Shown one piece after another: positions 1 to 7,947 of a DNA stretch of 64,000 nt. Origin of the DNA: RGIG5612 sp963589005 (GTDB lineage Bacteria > Bacillota > Clostridia > Lachnospirales > Lachnospiraceae); NCBI GenBank assembly GCA_963589005.1, contig CAVAJR010000005.1, positions 1-64,000 on the forward strand. Reading direction: 5' to 3'. Positions within the stretch are counted from its first letter, which is position 1. Each line of letters begins with the position of its first letter. The position numbers and the translations under genes were made by a program. The notes under the pieces are model-generated. The model was not told the origin of the DNA. It saw only the letters and a program-made list of their open reading frames with translations, and ran no database searches.

Positions 1-151
1 ATGTTTGAACTTAAAATGAACTTAAATTTGTGTGCCCATGGCTTCATGGCAATTTGCATGACAAAAGGGAAGTGCTGGTCTATACTATCTTCGTAACAGT
101 AACGGTACGTATATTCACAGGCAAATGCTCCGTAAGGGATGTACATCATGA

Positions 152-427
152 GCGAAAGGCTTGTTAATCCCGGCAGCAGCATCTGTGCTGAATGTGGGCT
201 TGGATCTGTTATTTGTCGTGGGGTTTCATTGGAGCCTGGAGGGTGCAGGGATAGCAACACTGATCTCACAGATAATAGCCGGAGTGGGGCTTATGATTTA
301 TGCATGGCATCTTAGTGATGAATTTCGTATCCGTCAGTCCTTGTGGAGCTGGTGGGCAGTTCCCATCGGCTGGTTTCTGGCAGATGTTGTGGGATTTATT
401 GTTTACAAAAAATCTGCAATGCGATAG
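152..427 (+). pseudogene. MATE-family efflux pump remnant (internally deleted)
   Basis: The readable frame gives about 90 residues. The first part (ASVLNVGLDLLFVVGFHW, then GAGIATLISQ) resembles the MATE segment around TM5-TM6. The last part (WAVPIGWFLADVVGFIVYKK) resembles the extreme C-terminus of the same family. Intact MATE pumps have about 440-460 residues and roughly 250 residues between these two regions, so the middle appears deleted. A TGA at 149-151 closes the frame upstream, and only a TTG (161) without a convincing ribosome site could start it. The upstream 150 bases carry no continuous MATE frame. I read this as a decayed pump; a truncated but expressed membrane peptide is possible. 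The family call rests on motif memory. Confidence 0.5.
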
Positions 428-502
428 AATTCCCGCACAGAAAACAAAAAATCAGAAAATTACAGCCGACACAGGATGCCGGAGATAATATGGAGGAATA
501 AT

Positions 503-1042
503 ATGGCACGTTGTATAAAATGCGGACATACAGTTCAGGAGGACGCCAGATTTTGCCCTGAGTGCGGAGCTGAGATTATTGAGAATATACAGACAGTTCC
601 TACGGATTTGACACCAGACGAAGCAATAAAGGCAGAAACAGCAGAGAATGTTGATGTTTATACAGAGGATACAAGCGATAAATCTGAAGGTGAAAAGCAG
701 GAAGTTCATGAAGCGACTGTAGACGAGCCGCAGGAGGACGCAGCGGTCAGCAAAATAAAAATTGAAGATATTCATGAGCCATCAGAGAAATATGTTTCGT
801 ATAAATGCTATGAAGGAACTTCATATAGCGGCATGGCAATAGCCGGATTCGTGCTTTCATTCTTCGTCCCGATACTCGGAATAATATTCAGTGCTGTCGG
901 CATGGGACAGACCAAGAATGCAGCAATGAAGGGACGAGGACTTGCTATTGCAGGACTTACAATAAGTATCGTATTTTGCTGCCTGGGATGTGCATTGCTC
1001 CTGCTGGGAGGACTGTCAATGGCGATGGTAGCGGCATTTTAA
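503..1042 (+). CDS. Zinc-ribbon and DUF4190 membrane protein
   Basis: The ATG at 503 follows GGAGG at 492-496, giving 179 residues. The N-terminus is a zinc ribbon: CIKCGH (C4, C7) and CPECG about 14 residues later. An acidic linker of about 85 residues follows, with no predicted fold. The C-terminus has the DUF4190 pattern: a hydrophobic helix starting GMAIAGFVLSFFVPILGIIF, a short basic polar loop, and a second glycine-rich helix. It is probably a membrane-anchored cytosolic zinc ribbon of unknown role. Such proteins are common in Clostridia. The next gene, 89 bases downstream, is another small membrane protein and may be co-transcribed. Confidence 0.75.
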   Translation: MARCIKCGHTVQEDARFCPECGAEIIENIQTVPTDLTPDEAIKAETAENVDVYTEDTSDKSEGEKQEVHEATVDEPQEDAAVSKIKIEDIHEPSEKYVSYKCYEGTSYSGMAIAGFVLSFFVPILGIIFSAVGMGQTKNAAMKGRGLAIAGLTISIVFCCLGCALLLLGGLSMAMVAAF

Positions 1043-1131
1043 ACATATGGATTTGCCTGCTGCTGAAGGCAGCAAATTATAAATATAAAATATCCGAATG
1101 CGGATGAAAACAGATTTAGGAGAGAACTTGA

Positions 1132-1578
1132 ATGAAGGGTAAAGGTTTTTTAAAAGTAACAGGAATTATAATGATCATATTTGCAGGAATTGCACTTATC
1201 GGGGAGATCATTAATTTGATAATAGGTGCCAGAGTTATGGATTATTATACAGCTCAGGCAGGTGCCAGTCTGGCAGCAGCGAATATTGTAGTATACAGCT
1301 TATTAGGAGGCGGCATCATTCTTTCAGGACTGCAGCTGTTTACAGGAATCCTGGGCATCAGGAATTGCAACAAACCGGATAAGTCTACTATATGCATAGT
1401 ATTTGGCAGTATTATCCTTGCGATCGATCTGATCGGATACGTAATAATGCTTATTGTTTGTGCGAGCATGCCGGGAGTGTTGATCCTACTCATAAGCATC
1501 ATGTCGCTTATCGGAATGGCACTTCCTATCCTCTACATCATCGGAGCTGCACTTAATAAGAAGGAAGCTGTGGAATAA
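1132..1578 (+). CDS. Small four-helix membrane protein, function unknown
   Basis: The product has 148 residues and starts at ATG 1132 behind AGGAGAG (about 1118-1124). Four hydrophobic stretches are visible at about residues 8-30, 50-75, 82-105 and 112-140, with short polar links containing NKPDK. There is no signal cleavage site, catalytic motif or family signature that I recognise. It lies 89 bases after the zinc-ribbon/DUF4190 gene and ends 22 bases before a perfect 15-bp hairpin, so the two genes probably form one unit. Many short Clostridial membrane proteins of this size are uncharacterised. Confidence 0.6.
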   Translation: MKGKGFLKVTGIIMIIFAGIALIGEIINLIIGARVMDYYTAQAGASLAAANIVVYSLLGGGIILSGLQLFTGILGIRNCNKPDKSTICIVFGSIILAIDLIGYVIMLIVCASMPGVLILLISIMSLIGMALPILYIIGAALNKKEAVE

Positions 1579-1600
1579 TTCAGAAATCAAGCAGAACATA

Positions 1601-1632
1601 CAAGAGCCCATATCATTTGATATGGGCTCTTG
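1601..1632. terminator. Perfect 15-bp hairpin after the 1132 gene
   Basis: CAAGAGCCCATATCA is followed by a TT loop and its exact reverse complement. The site is 22 bases after the stop codon. No T-run follows on the plus strand (CTGATTTAAAG), so termination efficiency is uncertain. Confidence 0.55.
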
Positions 1633-1782
1633 CTGATTTAAAGAAGGATTAGGTGAATTTGTTAATTAGAAACTGTATTTTATCCATCGTATAAAAATTC
1701 ATCGCAATTGCGAATGACTTACCTTATCAGCAAATCAATTGCAAGGAATACAATTGCTCTGACTTGTGTAATGATACAAAAT

Positions 1783-1926
1783 AACTGACAATCTTTAAAG
1801 ACTCACTTTGTGATTATTTTAAAATGTCAGTTTCAAAATAATATTAGTTTTAAATATCAGTTAAGACGGATAAATTGTAAAATCAAATGTCAGTTAAATA
1901 AAACCACCTGCATTCAAATGTCAGTT
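1783..1926. repeat. Four phased copies of AAATGTCAGTT plus one inverted copy
   Basis: AAATGTCAGTT occurs at 1822-1832, 1885-1895 and 1916-1926, with a one-base variant (AAATATCAGTT) at 1852-1862. The start-to-start distances are 30, 33 and 31 bases. The reverse complement AACTGACA lies at 1783-1790. The array sits between two convergent genes, directly after the MocR stop codon, in AT-rich sequence with no gene. The spacing of about three helical turns suggests a protein-binding array, but the function is unknown. Confidence 0.6.
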
Positions 1927-1931
1927 TGGTA

Positions 1932-3368
1932 TCATGCACGGCTGATATCATCTTTAAATATATCTTCCATTATTGAGATCGCAAGATCGATCTTTTCCGA
2001 ATCTAAACCGGCATAGTTGATAACTATGGTACGGGCATTTCTGAGATTATGATATTTCTCGTAATCACTCAGCATGGAGAAATTGATCTGGTGCATCAGC
2101 GCGATTATCTTGATCTGTGCATCACTCATAGTCGTATTGACTCTCAGCAGAAAATGAGTTCCGGCATCGGCTTCCTCGATTGTCATGATCTTAGCCAGAG
2201 AAGAATTCGTTATCGCCCTTAGCAGAAGATCTCTTTTCTCGCGGTAGTGCTGCTTGAGCCTGTTAATATGACGCTCAAAATATCCCTCGGAGATAAAATG
2301 CGCCAATGTCATTTGCTCAAATGAAGAAACTGTACATGAATAAAAGCTCAATGTTTCTCTGTATCTGTCTAACAGCATAGGCGGCAGAACCATGTAACTG
2401 ATCCTGATAGACGGCACGAGGCTTTTGGAAAATGTATTCATGTATATGACCTTCTGGTTGGTATCGATGTTGTATATCGTGGGGATCATCTTGCCTACAT
2501 AGCGCAGTTCAGAGTCGTAATCATCTTCGATAATATATCTGTAATTTTCTTTTTTCGCCCAGTCGAGAAGCTCTAACCGTCGGCTGATAGGCATTACAAT
2601 TCCCGTCGGAAAATGATGTGCCGGAGAGACATGAACTATGCTGGCCTTGCTGGTCTGAAGCCTGTCGATCTGCATGCCGTTTGAATCAATCGGGATATAG
2701 TCCCAGATGATACCATGGTTGGCAGAGATATCCGCAAATTTCTTATATCCGGGATCTTCTATCGCAACAACGCTGCTGGGGCCGAATAATCCCATGAGTC
2801 TGCTGTACAGATACTCGGTTCCGGCACCGATGATGATCTGTTCGGGATTTACATTCATATTTCTGAATGAATGTAAATGTTCGGCTATAGCCTCGCGAAG
2901 AGCCAGAACACCATTGTAAGGAACGGTTTCCAGAAGCTTTAGATCCTGAGATGACAGAACATTCTTCATAAGACGTGACCATGTTGCCATGGGAAACAGG
3001 GTAAGATATGAAGAATTGGCCTTGAAGTCAACAAGAAATGTGGGATCAACCGGCTGTGAAGCTATATATGGCGCCTGATGTGGTTTGGTTCCCGGCAGCA
3101 GGGCATCATCTGATTTGTTATTCAGATCAATTGCGTTAACAAAAAAACCGCGGCCCTGTTCGGCGCGGATATATCCTTCGAGCTGCAGCTGGCCATATGC
3201 ATTCTCAATTGTCGTAACACTGACATTTAGATGTCCGCTCAGGGCACGTTTGCTGGGCAGTTTCTCATTTTCCTTTATGATGCCTGACAGAATATCGTTT
3301 TTTATGCATTCGTATAAGGCCTCATATAGCGACAAGGGTTTGTATGAATCCAGATTGTATGTAAGCAT
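1932..3368 (-). CDS. MocR/PdxR-family PLP-dependent transcriptional regulator
   Basis: The product has 478 residues. Residues 1-75 form a GntR-type winged helix (KLPSKRALSGHLNVSVTTIE, then AYGQLQLEGYI). After a linker, residues about 110-478 form a class I/II aminotransferase fold. The PLP-binding region contains the SK of NTFSKSLVPSIRISY, and the DY of IIEDDYDSEL fits the cofactor pocket. MocR regulators sense PLP or an amino-acid-PLP adduct. PdxR members activate PLP synthesis and GabR members control GABA use. The start follows AGAGGAAAAAAC. A strong promoter lies just upstream (3413-3441). No neighbour is divergently paired with an obvious target. The pyridoxamine kinase at 9923 is a possible regulon member, which is inference only. 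Confidence 0.88.
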   Translation of the reverse strand: MLTYNLDSYKPLSLYEALYECIKNDILSGIIKENEKLPSKRALSGHLNVSVTTIENAYGQLQLEGYIRAEQGRGFFVNAIDLNNKSDDALLPGTKPHQAPYIASQPVDPTFLVDFKANSSYLTLFPMATWSRLMKNVLSSQDLKLLETVPYNGVLALREAIAEHLHSFRNMNVNPEQIIIGAGTEYLYSRLMGLFGPSSVVAIEDPGYKKFADISANHGIIWDYIPIDSNGMQIDRLQTSKASIVHVSPAHHFPTGIVMPISRRLELLDWAKKENYRYIIEDDYDSELRYVGKMIPTIYNIDTNQKVIYMNTFSKSLVPSIRISYMVLPPMLLDRYRETLSFYSCTVSSFEQMTLAHFISEGYFERHINRLKQHYREKRDLLLRAITNSSLAKIMTIEEADAGTHFLLRVNTTMSDAQIKIIALMHQINFSMLSDYEKYHNLRNARTIVINYAGLDSEKIDLAISIMEDIFKDDISRA

Positions 3369-3412
3369 GTTTTTTCCTCTTACTGTTTGACAGCTGCGGT
3401 TGATCGTAAAAA

Positions 3413-3441
3413 AGTGTATTACAGCGGTTTTATTCTGTCAA
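3413..3441 (-). promoter_or_regulatory. Sigma-A-type promoter of the MocR gene
   Basis: On the minus strand TTGACA (3441-3436), a 17-base spacer and TACACT (3418-3413) form a near-consensus promoter about 45 bases before the start codon. The rest of 3442-3744 holds no gene I can support, only a small hairpin (ATCCTG-ACGG-CAGGAT) near 3690-3705. Confidence 0.7.
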
Positions 3442-3744
3442 TCATCGAACCTTCTCTTGCGAATTTTAGTATGAATGCAGGAATAAATTCATACAAACTG
3501 AAGAATCAATTTTTATTCAAGGGAACAGTAGTGGCATATGTACTAATTATACAAAATGTGTTACCATAGCGGCGCTGCTAATTTTTATATAACAAGCAGC
3601 TTCATTTTCCATATACAAAAACGGTCTGCAGGGCGGCGTGCTCGTGCAGATGGGCAGGATATTGCAAGTTCTTGCATTTGGAGCGAGAATCCTGACGGCA
3701 GGATTTATGAGATCTGCCTGGTTTTGAATAGTTATAAATAAAAT

Positions 3745-4548
3745 ATGGCTCAGTATACATTGAAAAAAACAAATAAATATACAAAGGCATTAAGGCATAA
3801 AATGGCGGCAGCTGTTGTGACAGCTGTCATTGCTGTGTCAGGTTTAATGCCGGCAGCTGCATTTGCTGATAATAATGAGGACCTTGCAGCGGGAATTTCT
3901 TATATAAAATCCCTTGAGGATAAGAATATTGCTGATGTAGAGGCACAGATAAAGGAAGTTAAGGCAGAGAAGAGAGCTGCCGCAATCGAGAACGGAGATG
4001 TGGATGTCTGGTCATTATTTGAAGACGCTATGATCATGGGCGATTCCCGTGTAGTAGGCTTCTGGTATTTTGGATATCTGGATGAATCTCATGCGCCGTC
4101 AGAGGGTGGCGCGACCATTTTGAAAATCTCGGATTGGATAGAGCAGGCACAATATGTTAATCCGACATATTTTTTCCTTGCATTTGGTCTTAATGACATT
4201 TCAATCGGCATATGGTCCAATGTTGAGGATTACATAGTTGAATATGATGCGCAGATCGCCAAGCTTCAGGAGGCATTTCCGGATTCACATATTTATGTAG
4301 TTTCCACGATACCGGCGACAGATCCGGCATTTGAGACTTCAACCCTCTGGTACAATATTCCCGAATGGAACGAGGCTCTCAAGGCACATTTTGCGCAGAG
4401 CGACAGCGTACATTTTATAGATATCACAGATACTGTAAATGAATATTCCGAATATTATGAGTATGATGGAATCCATATGCAGACACCATTTTATGAACAT
4501 TGGGCGAAAGCACTCTGGGCGGAGGTAGCAAGAGTTGAGACGGAATAG
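3745..4548 (+). CDS. Secreted SGNH/GDSL-type hydrolase or acyltransferase
   Basis: The product has 267 residues. A basic N-terminus and hydrophobic core end at AAAFA-DN (about residue 41), a good signal peptidase I site. The mature part carries the SGNH blocks: GDS with serine 101, GLND with asparagine 150, and DGIH with aspartate 241 and histidine 244. It therefore probably adds or removes ester-linked acyl groups outside the membrane. It heads an operon with a DUF4358 protein, an MBOAT acyltransferase and a DHHW protein, so it likely acts on an exported glycopolymer. The ATG at 3745 lacks an obvious ribosome site; a start at the later M (3802) would shorten the signal peptide. Confidence 0.8.
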   Translation: MAQYTLKKTNKYTKALRHKMAAAVVTAVIAVSGLMPAAAFADNNEDLAAGISYIKSLEDKNIADVEAQIKEVKAEKRAAAIENGDVDVWSLFEDAMIMGDSRVVGFWYFGYLDESHAPSEGGATILKISDWIEQAQYVNPTYFFLAFGLNDISIGIWSNVEDYIVEYDAQIAKLQEAFPDSHIYVVSTIPATDPAFETSTLWYNIPEWNEALKAHFAQSDSVHFIDITDTVNEYSEYYEYDGIHMQTPFYEHWAKALWAEVARVETE

Positions 4549-5023
4549 CAATGTGCAGATAATTGCATCGATCAGAATAGCAATGGTAGTGCTGCTGATT
4601 ATCTTCGTAATAGTGCTTGGCTCTGATAAAAAGAGCAGCAGCGCGGATATGGCAGATGTGTCGGGCGCGGTAATATCATCCCTTGATATGTCATCGGTAC
4701 AGGAGGCTGGTTCACTGGATCTTAAGAAATTTTATGGTCTTACAGCATCGGATTATGAGGATGTGGTATTCTACTCACCTGTCACCAATATGGATGCCGA
4801 GGAGCTTCTTATCATAAAATTAAAGGATACCTCCCAGGCAGATGCGGTAGAAGAAGCTATAAACAAGCGCCTGCAGACACAGACAAACAGCTTCGAGGGA
4901 TACGGAGCGGAGCAGACAGCATTGCTCCAGGATCACATATTAGACGTGCAGGGCAATTACATCCTGTATGTAGTCAATGCAAATGCCTCAAGGGCAGATG
5001 AAGCATTCAGAAACAGCTTATAG
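4535..5023 (+). CDS. DUF4358 domain protein, membrane-anchored
   Basis: The product has 162 residues with a TTG start at 4535. GGAGG at 4521-4525 stands nine bases upstream, and the frame overlaps the SGNH gene by 14 bases, so translation is probably coupled. A single N-terminal helix (about residues 10-29) anchors it. The outer part has the DUF4358 pattern: a KFYGL-type segment, then a beta-rich core with EELLIIKL, then VQGNYILYVV. DUF4358 is uncharacterised but often sits beside MBOAT/DHHW genes in Clostridia. It is probably an accessory of the extracytoplasmic acylation complex; that role is inferred from context. Confidence 0.78.
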   Translation: MRRNSNVQIIASIRIAMVVLLIIFVIVLGSDKKSSSADMADVSGAVISSLDMSSVQEAGSLDLKKFYGLTASDYEDVVFYSPVTNMDAEELLIIKLKDTSQADAVEEAINKRLQTQTNSFEGYGAEQTALLQDHILDVQGNYILYVVNANASRADEAFRNSL

Positions 5024-5032
5024 ATTAAACAA

Positions 5033-6445
5033 ATGATATTCAGCAGTATATTTTTCTTATTTATATTTTTGCCTGTCACACTGATTTTGTATTATGTAGT
5101 GCCATGGAAGTTAAAAAATCTCCTCCTGCTTATAGCAAGTCTTATTTTTTATGCCTGGGGAGAACCTGTTTATGTACTTCTCATGATATTCAGCATAGTA
5201 TTTAATTATTTCGGCGGCATACAGATAGATGCCCTGAGAAGGTGCGGTGATGAGAGAAGGCTTCGTGTAAGCTTTATATTTACAGTCATAGTAAATCTGG
5301 CTATCCTTGGATTTTTCAAATACTACGGCTTTATTTTAGGTACGATCAATTCAATATTTTCTGTAAATATTCCTTATAAGGAACTTAGCCTTCCTATAGG
5401 AATCTCGTTTTATACATTTCAGACCCTGTCATATATTATTGACTTGTATTGGGGTTCGATTCCAGTTCAGGAGAATTTTATTTCATTCGGAACATATATC
5501 ACCATGTTTCCGCAGCTGATAGCAGGACCTATCGTCAGATACATAGATATAGCAAAACAATTAAACCGAAGAACCCTTTCGCTTCAGAAATTTGGCGATG
5601 GTATGGCATGGTTCGTGAGGGGCTTGGGCAAGAAGGTATTGCTGGCCAATAATATCGGTATGATGTTCGATTCCATCTATGCCATGGGTGCAGACGGCAG
5701 ATCTGTACTTACTGCATGGCTGGGAGCACTGGCTTATACGATGCAGATATATTTCGATTTCAGCGGATATTCTGATATGGCCGTAGGTTTGGGCAAAATG
5801 TTCGGTTTTGAGTTTGTCCAGAACTTCAATTACCCTTATGTTTCCCAAAGCCTTACGGATTTTTGGAGACGCTGGCATATCTCGCTGGGTACATGGTTCA
5901 GAGAATATGTATATATTCCTTTAGGTGGCAACAGAGTTTCAGACGGAAGGAATATATTAAATATCATGATCGTATGGGCACTTACGGGTCTGTGGCATGG
6001 TGCTGCATGGAACTTCGTACTATGGGGGGTATACCATGGCATATTGCTGCTGCTGGAGAAGAAACTCTTGAAGAGGCACTTAGAGAAACTTCCGGATATA
6101 GCGCAGAGGATCATTACTTTCATATTGGTAGTGTTCGGCTGGGTAATGTTCTTCAGCAGTTCCTTCAGCGATATGATCTCGTATTTTGGCAATATGTTTG
6201 GTAATACGTCACTGGGATTTGCAGATAATACCTCTGTTTATTATCTGCTTACGAATCTGATATTGATAATATTATGCTTTATTGCCAGCGGGCCATTTGC
6301 ATGGGAACACATGCGTAAGTTTGCATTGAAGAGAGGCAAATACAGACAGCTAGCTGCAATTGCGGCATATGCGGTGATATTCGTTATGTCCATTGCATAT
6401 CTTGTAAATGCAACATATAACCCATTTCTGTATTTCAGATTTTAA
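5033..6445 (+). CDS. MBOAT-family membrane O-acyltransferase (AlgI/DltB/PatA type)
   Basis: The product has 470 residues, the usual size for the family, with about ten or eleven hydrophobic helices. The MBOAT hallmark is present: WHG at residues 321-323 and YHG at 334-336, preceded by TDFWRRWHISLGTWFREY, the conserved re-entrant region. Family members transfer acyl groups from a cytosolic donor across the membrane to a polymer or protein acceptor. The gene follows DUF4358 by nine bases and precedes the DHHW protein, matching the AlgI-AlgJ/X or DltB-DltD logic of a channel plus an extracellular SGNH partner. The acceptor cannot be read from sequence; a teichoic acid or secondary wall polysaccharide is plausible. 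Confidence 0.9.
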   Translation: MIFSSIFFLFIFLPVTLILYYVVPWKLKNLLLLIASLIFYAWGEPVYVLLMIFSIVFNYFGGIQIDALRRCGDERRLRVSFIFTVIVNLAILGFFKYYGFILGTINSIFSVNIPYKELSLPIGISFYTFQTLSYIIDLYWGSIPVQENFISFGTYITMFPQLIAGPIVRYIDIAKQLNRRTLSLQKFGDGMAWFVRGLGKKVLLANNIGMMFDSIYAMGADGRSVLTAWLGALAYTMQIYFDFSGYSDMAVGLGKMFGFEFVQNFNYPYVSQSLTDFWRRWHISLGTWFREYVYIPLGGNRVSDGRNILNIMIVWALTGLWHGAAWNFVLWGVYHGILLLLEKKLLKRHLEKLPDIAQRIITFILVVFGWVMFFSSSFSDMISYFGNMFGNTSLGFADNTSVYYLLTNLILIILCFIASGPFAWEHMRKFALKRGKYRQLAAIAAYAVIFVMSIAYLVNATYNPFLYFRF

Positions 6446-6594
6446 GATAAATAAAACGTATAAATATGCGGATCCGCGGGCATAGGGAAAAATGTATTTA
6501 TTGTTGGTTCGCACAAAAGGAACTGGTGTGAGAGGCAATCGGGATCGGATCAGATCAGAACACAAGTCTGACATGACTTTGGAAGGAGCATAAA

Positions 6595-7824
6595 ATGAGT
6601 GAAACAAACCTTACGCGGGAAGAAAAAAGAAAGCTTCATCGCGCACAGGTGAGAGAGAGAAGGAGTGAAATACATCGAGTAATTACAATTATTGTACTCG
6701 GTGTTATTGCTGTCGGCATTTTATGGACGCTTATTGCTAAGGACAAGACATATTCTGAGGTCGAGAACCGCATGCTGGCGCAAAAGCCGGAACTTACATG
6801 GAATAATATTATAAGCGGCAAATTCATGACTGATATGGAGAGCTATATAACAGATCAATTCTTCCTCAGAAATCAATGGATAGAGCTTAAGACGGCAGAG
6901 GATATCGCCATAGGCAAGCGCGAATCAAATGGCGTATACATCGGCAAGAATGGATATCTGCTTGAAATTCAGGATGAACCTGATAATGAAAATATAATTA
7001 AGACCTCGCAGGCAATCGCAGATTTTTCTGCAAAACATTCAGACTTGAACCAGGTTATGACGCTGGTACCTAATGCGGCATATATCTGTGACCAGCTGCG
7101 CCCGGTTGCTGCGCCGGTACATGATCAGAGTGAGGAGATCTCACTTGTGGAAAATACAGTCGGCAATTCGCTGACATTTGTTGACCTGACAGATACATTA
7201 AAGGAACATAAAACAGAAGAAATTTATTATAAGACAGACCATCACTGGACCAGTCTGGGTGCACAATATGCATATGAAGCATTAATACCGGCTCTGAAGA
7301 TCGAGAATGCTTCAACCAATTATACAGCATATCCGGTAACACACGATTTTCAGGGGACCCTTGCTTCTACCAGCGGATATACCGGTTCGAAGGATACCAT
7401 TGATATCTATGTCTATAATGACAGCAGCCTGGATTCGCTGGTAACATATGTAGAAGAGACAACCAAGACTGCTTCAATCTACGACAGCTCGGCCCTTGAA
7501 CAGAAGGATAAATACGAGGTATTCTTCGGCGGCAACCATATGAGAGTAGACATACAGACTCCCAAGGCACCGGAGAGAACGCTACTGATCATCAAGGATT
7601 CATATGCCAACTGCTTCGTTCAATTCCTGCTTCCGTATTACAATAACATAATAATAATCGATCCTCGTTATTATTATGATGATTTAGATAAGCTGATCTC
7701 AGATAAGGGCGTGACAGATATTTTATATCTGTATAATGTGACTACCTTCGCAGATGACACATCGTTGGCAGATGTTCTGAATAGCGCAGGCAGCCAGACA
7801 GATGCAGGGGCAGAAGACAATTAA
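6595..7824 (+). CDS. DHHW family protein (AlgJ/AlgX/DltD-like partner)
   Basis: The product has 409 residues and starts at ATG 6595 behind GGAAGGAG. A very basic N-terminus (residues 1-30) precedes one transmembrane helix (about 32-52); the rest faces outward. The defining DHHW motif begins at aspartate 215 (YYKTDHHWTSLGA). A later segment, RTLLIIKDSYANCF, carries the SGNH-like serine. Proteins of this type accept the acyl group passed by the MBOAT channel and place it on the polymer. The 149-base gap from the MBOAT gene has no strong terminator, so co-transcription is likely. The gene ends six bases before repeat element A. Confidence 0.88.
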   Translation: MSETNLTREEKRKLHRAQVRERRSEIHRVITIIVLGVIAVGILWTLIAKDKTYSEVENRMLAQKPELTWNNIISGKFMTDMESYITDQFFLRNQWIELKTAEDIAIGKRESNGVYIGKNGYLLEIQDEPDNENIIKTSQAIADFSAKHSDLNQVMTLVPNAAYICDQLRPVAAPVHDQSEEISLVENTVGNSLTFVDLTDTLKEHKTEEIYYKTDHHWTSLGAQYAYEALIPALKIENASTNYTAYPVTHDFQGTLASTSGYTGSKDTIDIYVYNDSSLDSLVTYVEETTKTASIYDSSALEQKDKYEVFFGGNHMRVDIQTPKAPERTLLIIKDSYANCFVQFLLPYYNNIIIIDPRYYYDDLDKLISDKGVTDILYLYNVTTFADDTSLADVLNSAGSQTDAGAEDN

Positions 7825-7829
7825 AAACA

Positions 7830-7907
7830 GGTGCCGGATCGCGCCAATCACTACGAGAAAACAATCAGCGAAGGCGTTTTCTCGTGGTGAATTGTCGATT
7901 CGGCACC
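7830..7907. repeat. Dispersed palindromic element, copy A
   Basis: This is a 78-base imperfect palindrome with outer ends GGTGCCG/CGGCACC. An inner stem pairs CAATCACTACGAGAAAAC with GTTTTCTCGTGGTGAATTG. The apical sequence AATCAGCGAAGGC and flanking GAGAAAAC are shared with copy B (13473-13560) and, inverted, with copy C (38958-39044). It lies between convergent genes, six bases after one stop codon and 40 before the other, so it may serve as a bidirectional terminator. Confidence 0.75.
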
Positions 7908-7947
7908 TAATAAATAGCTAAACTTAGTTACAGCGAGATCTGCCAGG

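Noticed and set aside
1822..1926. Short CRISPR array
   Set aside because: The repeats are only 11 bases, there is no leader or cas gene, and spacers of about 20 bases are too short.
3683..3703. Shared string GCGAGAATCC...TGACG.CAGG at 3683-3703 and 23425-23447
   Set aside because: It is only about 20 bases with a gap and different flanking structure; two occurrences in 64 kb are not enough to claim a repeat family.
3387..3741. Two short plus-strand frames upstream of the SGNH gene
   Set aside because: They cover the MocR promoter region, lack ribosome sites and resemble random translation.
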